Assembly: GCA_023313575.1 (NCBI GenBank)
Contig: JAJTTP010000001.1
Location: 2,480,001 to 2,544,000, forward strand
Source of the DNA: Eutypella sp. D-1
Taxonomy: Eukaryota; Ascomycota; Sordariomycetes; Xylariales; Diatrypaceae
Direction: 5' to 3'
Length of the DNA stretch: 64,000 nucleotides
Positions 62,501-64,000 of this stretch are shown here, piece by piece. Position 1 is the first letter of the stretch; every line of letters begins with the position of its first letter. Under the pieces are notes generated by a model. It was given only the letters and a program-made list of their open reading frames with translations. It was not told the origin of the DNA and did not search any database. The position numbers and the translations under genes are program-made.

Positions 62501-63483
62501 AATGCCGAAGATAGGGGTTCGGTTGGCCTCCATAGCCGCAACGATATGCTTCACGGGCTCACGCATAACAGCCGGGTCACCGGGTCCGTTGGAGATAAAC
62601 AATCCATCGTATTCCTCTCCGGCATTGGCCACAAAATCGTAATCCCAAGGGCAAACCAGGACTTCAACTCCTCGTTTCAGGAAGCACCTGAGTTGGTTGT
62701 TCTTCATACCGACATCGAGGCAGAGAACACGAAGCGCGCGGCCCGAAGGGTGTTTCAAGGCCGATGCAGGGTCAGGCTTGTAAAGCTGAGGGGCCTTAAT
62801 TGAGACTACAACCGAATAAGCTTGCCGTCTTGTAGCTTCACCGGAATACACTCACCTTCTGCAACGAGGTTCGTCTCGTTCGGATTGACCCAGTCGATAT
62901 CTTCGAAGTACGGCTTCCAATCCTTCTTAGTAGAAAGAGGGGAGGAACTGTTCACCCCGTTCGCATCTCCATTCGCCACATCTCCTTTTTGAAGCAGCAT
63001 ACGTCCCAGCATGCTACCTTCTTCCCGTATCCTCTCGGTCAAAGCTCTTGTATCGACTCCGTACATGGCAGGTATGCCCTGCTCTTTCAGCCATGTACCG
63101 AGGGACGAGGTTGCGAGATAGTGTGAGTAGTCTTCGCCAGCATAGGATGACACAACAAGACCGGCGATATGAACCTGAGAGGCTTCGAAGTAGGCGGGGC
63201 GATCGCGGAGTAGCTCGTCCATAGTTTCTCTCGAAGGCACACCATAGTTTCCAACTAGGGGGAAGGTCACGACGAGGATCTGTCCCCGATACGAAGGATC
63301 GGTGATGGACTCGGGGTAGCCAACCATACCAGTCTGAAAGACCAATTCGCCAGCAACGCTCTTCTTAGCACCAAAGCTGTAACCTTTATAAGAAGAGCCA
63401 TCCTGGAGATCAAGGCAGACAGCAGGGTCATCGGGGCAGTCCATAATCCGCACGGAGGCGGGTGGGTAGTGAGTAGGCTCCAT
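56590..63483 (-). CDS. ura2: Multifunctional glutaminase / carbamoyl-phosphate synthase / aspartate transcarbamylase
   Basis: This protein catalyses the first two steps of de novo pyrimidine synthesis. Three exons, 62856-63483, 56735-62805 and 56590-56646, with introns of 50 and 88 bp, give 2251 residues, the usual size for Ura2/pyrABCN. The first splice restores NLVAEVSIKAP; the second adds [18 protein letters not shown] to the C-terminus. Domains in order: small-chain domain and class-I glutamine amidotransferase (about 1-400; catalytic Cys312 in FGICLGHQ, His396 and Glu398 in HPE); two ATP-grasp carbamoyl-phosphate synthase halves (about 430-1480); a dihydroorotase-like domain (about 1490-1860) lacking the metal-binding HxH after its GLI strand, thus inactive as in other fungi; and aspartate transcarbamylase (about 1940-2251) with [17 protein letters not shown] and [12 protein letters not shown] feedback on the synthase is expected from the family. 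A separate dihydroorotase must exist elsewhere. Confidence 0.97.
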
Positions 63484-63624
63484 GTTGGAACCCGTCAGCT
63501 AACCTCGAGGGATGAAAAGCGAATGAAAAGTAAAAAGAATCTAAAAGGATGGCTGCAGCGAGAAGTTCTCTCTCTCTCTCTTATAGGGAGACTTCGAGCG
63601 CTGCTGAAATAATGTGCCTATTGG
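63484..63624 (-). promoter_or_regulatory. Probable core promoter and leader of ura2
   Basis: Reading upstream of the ATG on the minus strand there is a (GA)n tract (complement of 63567-63581). Next to it is a TATAAG element (about 63580-63587, roughly 100 bp before the ATG), then CCAAT (63620-63624) about 140 bp upstream. The order CCAAT, TATA-like, purine-rich leader is plausible for a housekeeping gene but untested. Confidence 0.4.
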
Positions 63625-63765
63625 GTTCTCATGCCGTCTCTTTATTGCCTGTGAGAGGTAAAGAGGACCCAATGGTATAGTATAAGGTTGTAGTTTGAAT
63701 GAAGTAGCAAGAAACTTGCTATGAATTGAGAATCAGGAAAAAAGAATTCCTGAATTAGAAGATTG

Positions 63766-63784
63766 AAAAAAAAAAAAAAAAAAA
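63766..63784. repeat. A19 homopolymer upstream of ura2
   Basis: Nineteen consecutive A residues on the plus strand (poly-T on the ura2 sense strand), about 280 bp from its start codon. Such tracts often keep promoters free of nucleosomes. Confidence 0.85.
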
Positions 63785-64000
63785 TTATCGCCGAGTTTAT
63801 CTTAACCGCCTGAAACTTTTTTTTCTTTGGCGTTAAGCTTGAGGGGCACTTGGAGGGACTTCAATACGTAAAACTGGACCCGTTCTATGCACTAATGGTG
63901 GGGTCACACTTTCTACTGCTACTGCCTACCTAGAGGTAATAAGTATTGTATCATAATAGGCTCTCTCAGCCCTTGAGGGCTCACCAATCCCAAGGTCCCT

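Noticed and set aside
1..64000. CRISPR arrays, operons, rRNA genes, intact transposons
   Set aside because: No regular spacer-repeat array, no bacterial gene arrangement, no 5S or large rRNA sequence recognised, and no readable transposase or reverse transcriptase in any region.

Overview
The window reads as nuclear chromosomal DNA of a filamentous ascomycete, most likely a Sordariomycete. Evidence: short spliceosomal introns of 50-207 bp with GTAAGT/GTGAGT-like donors; a Zn(II)2Cys6 regulator of the PRO1/ADV-1 type; a Fusarium-type galactose oxidase; an Mtr-like amino acid permease; and a fused fungal Ura2/pyrABCN protein. No prokaryotic features are present. Gene density is low: ten supported protein genes in 64 kb, separated by long non-coding stretches rich in short palindromes (TACCTAGGTA family), microsatellites and AT-rich islands.

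Layout. Positions 1-10267 are a gene-free upstream tract of about 10 kb with an AT-rich island (about 6400-7760) and two related palindromes. A pro1-like developmental regulator lies at 10268-12473 (+). A relic-like gap follows to 17571. Three minus-strand genes come next: an NmrA-type reductase (17572-18480), an MFS sugar transporter (19306-21116, five exons) and an Mtr-type neutral amino acid permease (23852-25505, five exons). A secreted, cysteine-rich, single-pass membrane protein (27791-29014, +) converges on a three-exon galactose oxidase (29700-32067, -). A decayed cytochrome P450 C-terminus (34458-34983, +) sits next to SHR3 (35511-36268, -). A conserved-looking protein of unknown function (39773-41020, -) is followed by a 13.5 kb stretch without a confident gene, holding relic-like fragments (about 48850-49145 and 50532-50930), a nested hairpin (51152-51194) and many simple repeats. 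The right end has an Alr4036-type FMN-binding (pyridoxamine oxidase-like) protein (54532-55543, -) and ura2/pyrABCN (56590-63483, -), the fused glutaminase/carbamoyl-phosphate synthase/aspartate transcarbamylase.

The genes do not form one pathway. Housekeeping genes (ura2, SHR3, pro1) flank a central accessory-looking block (about 17.5-35 kb) of oxidoreductases and transporters with at least one dead P450. All exon-intron structures were inferred by reading splice sites and matching remembered family motifs; no search was run. The least certain points are the relics, the start of the FMN-binding protein, and the functional reading of the two unknown proteins.
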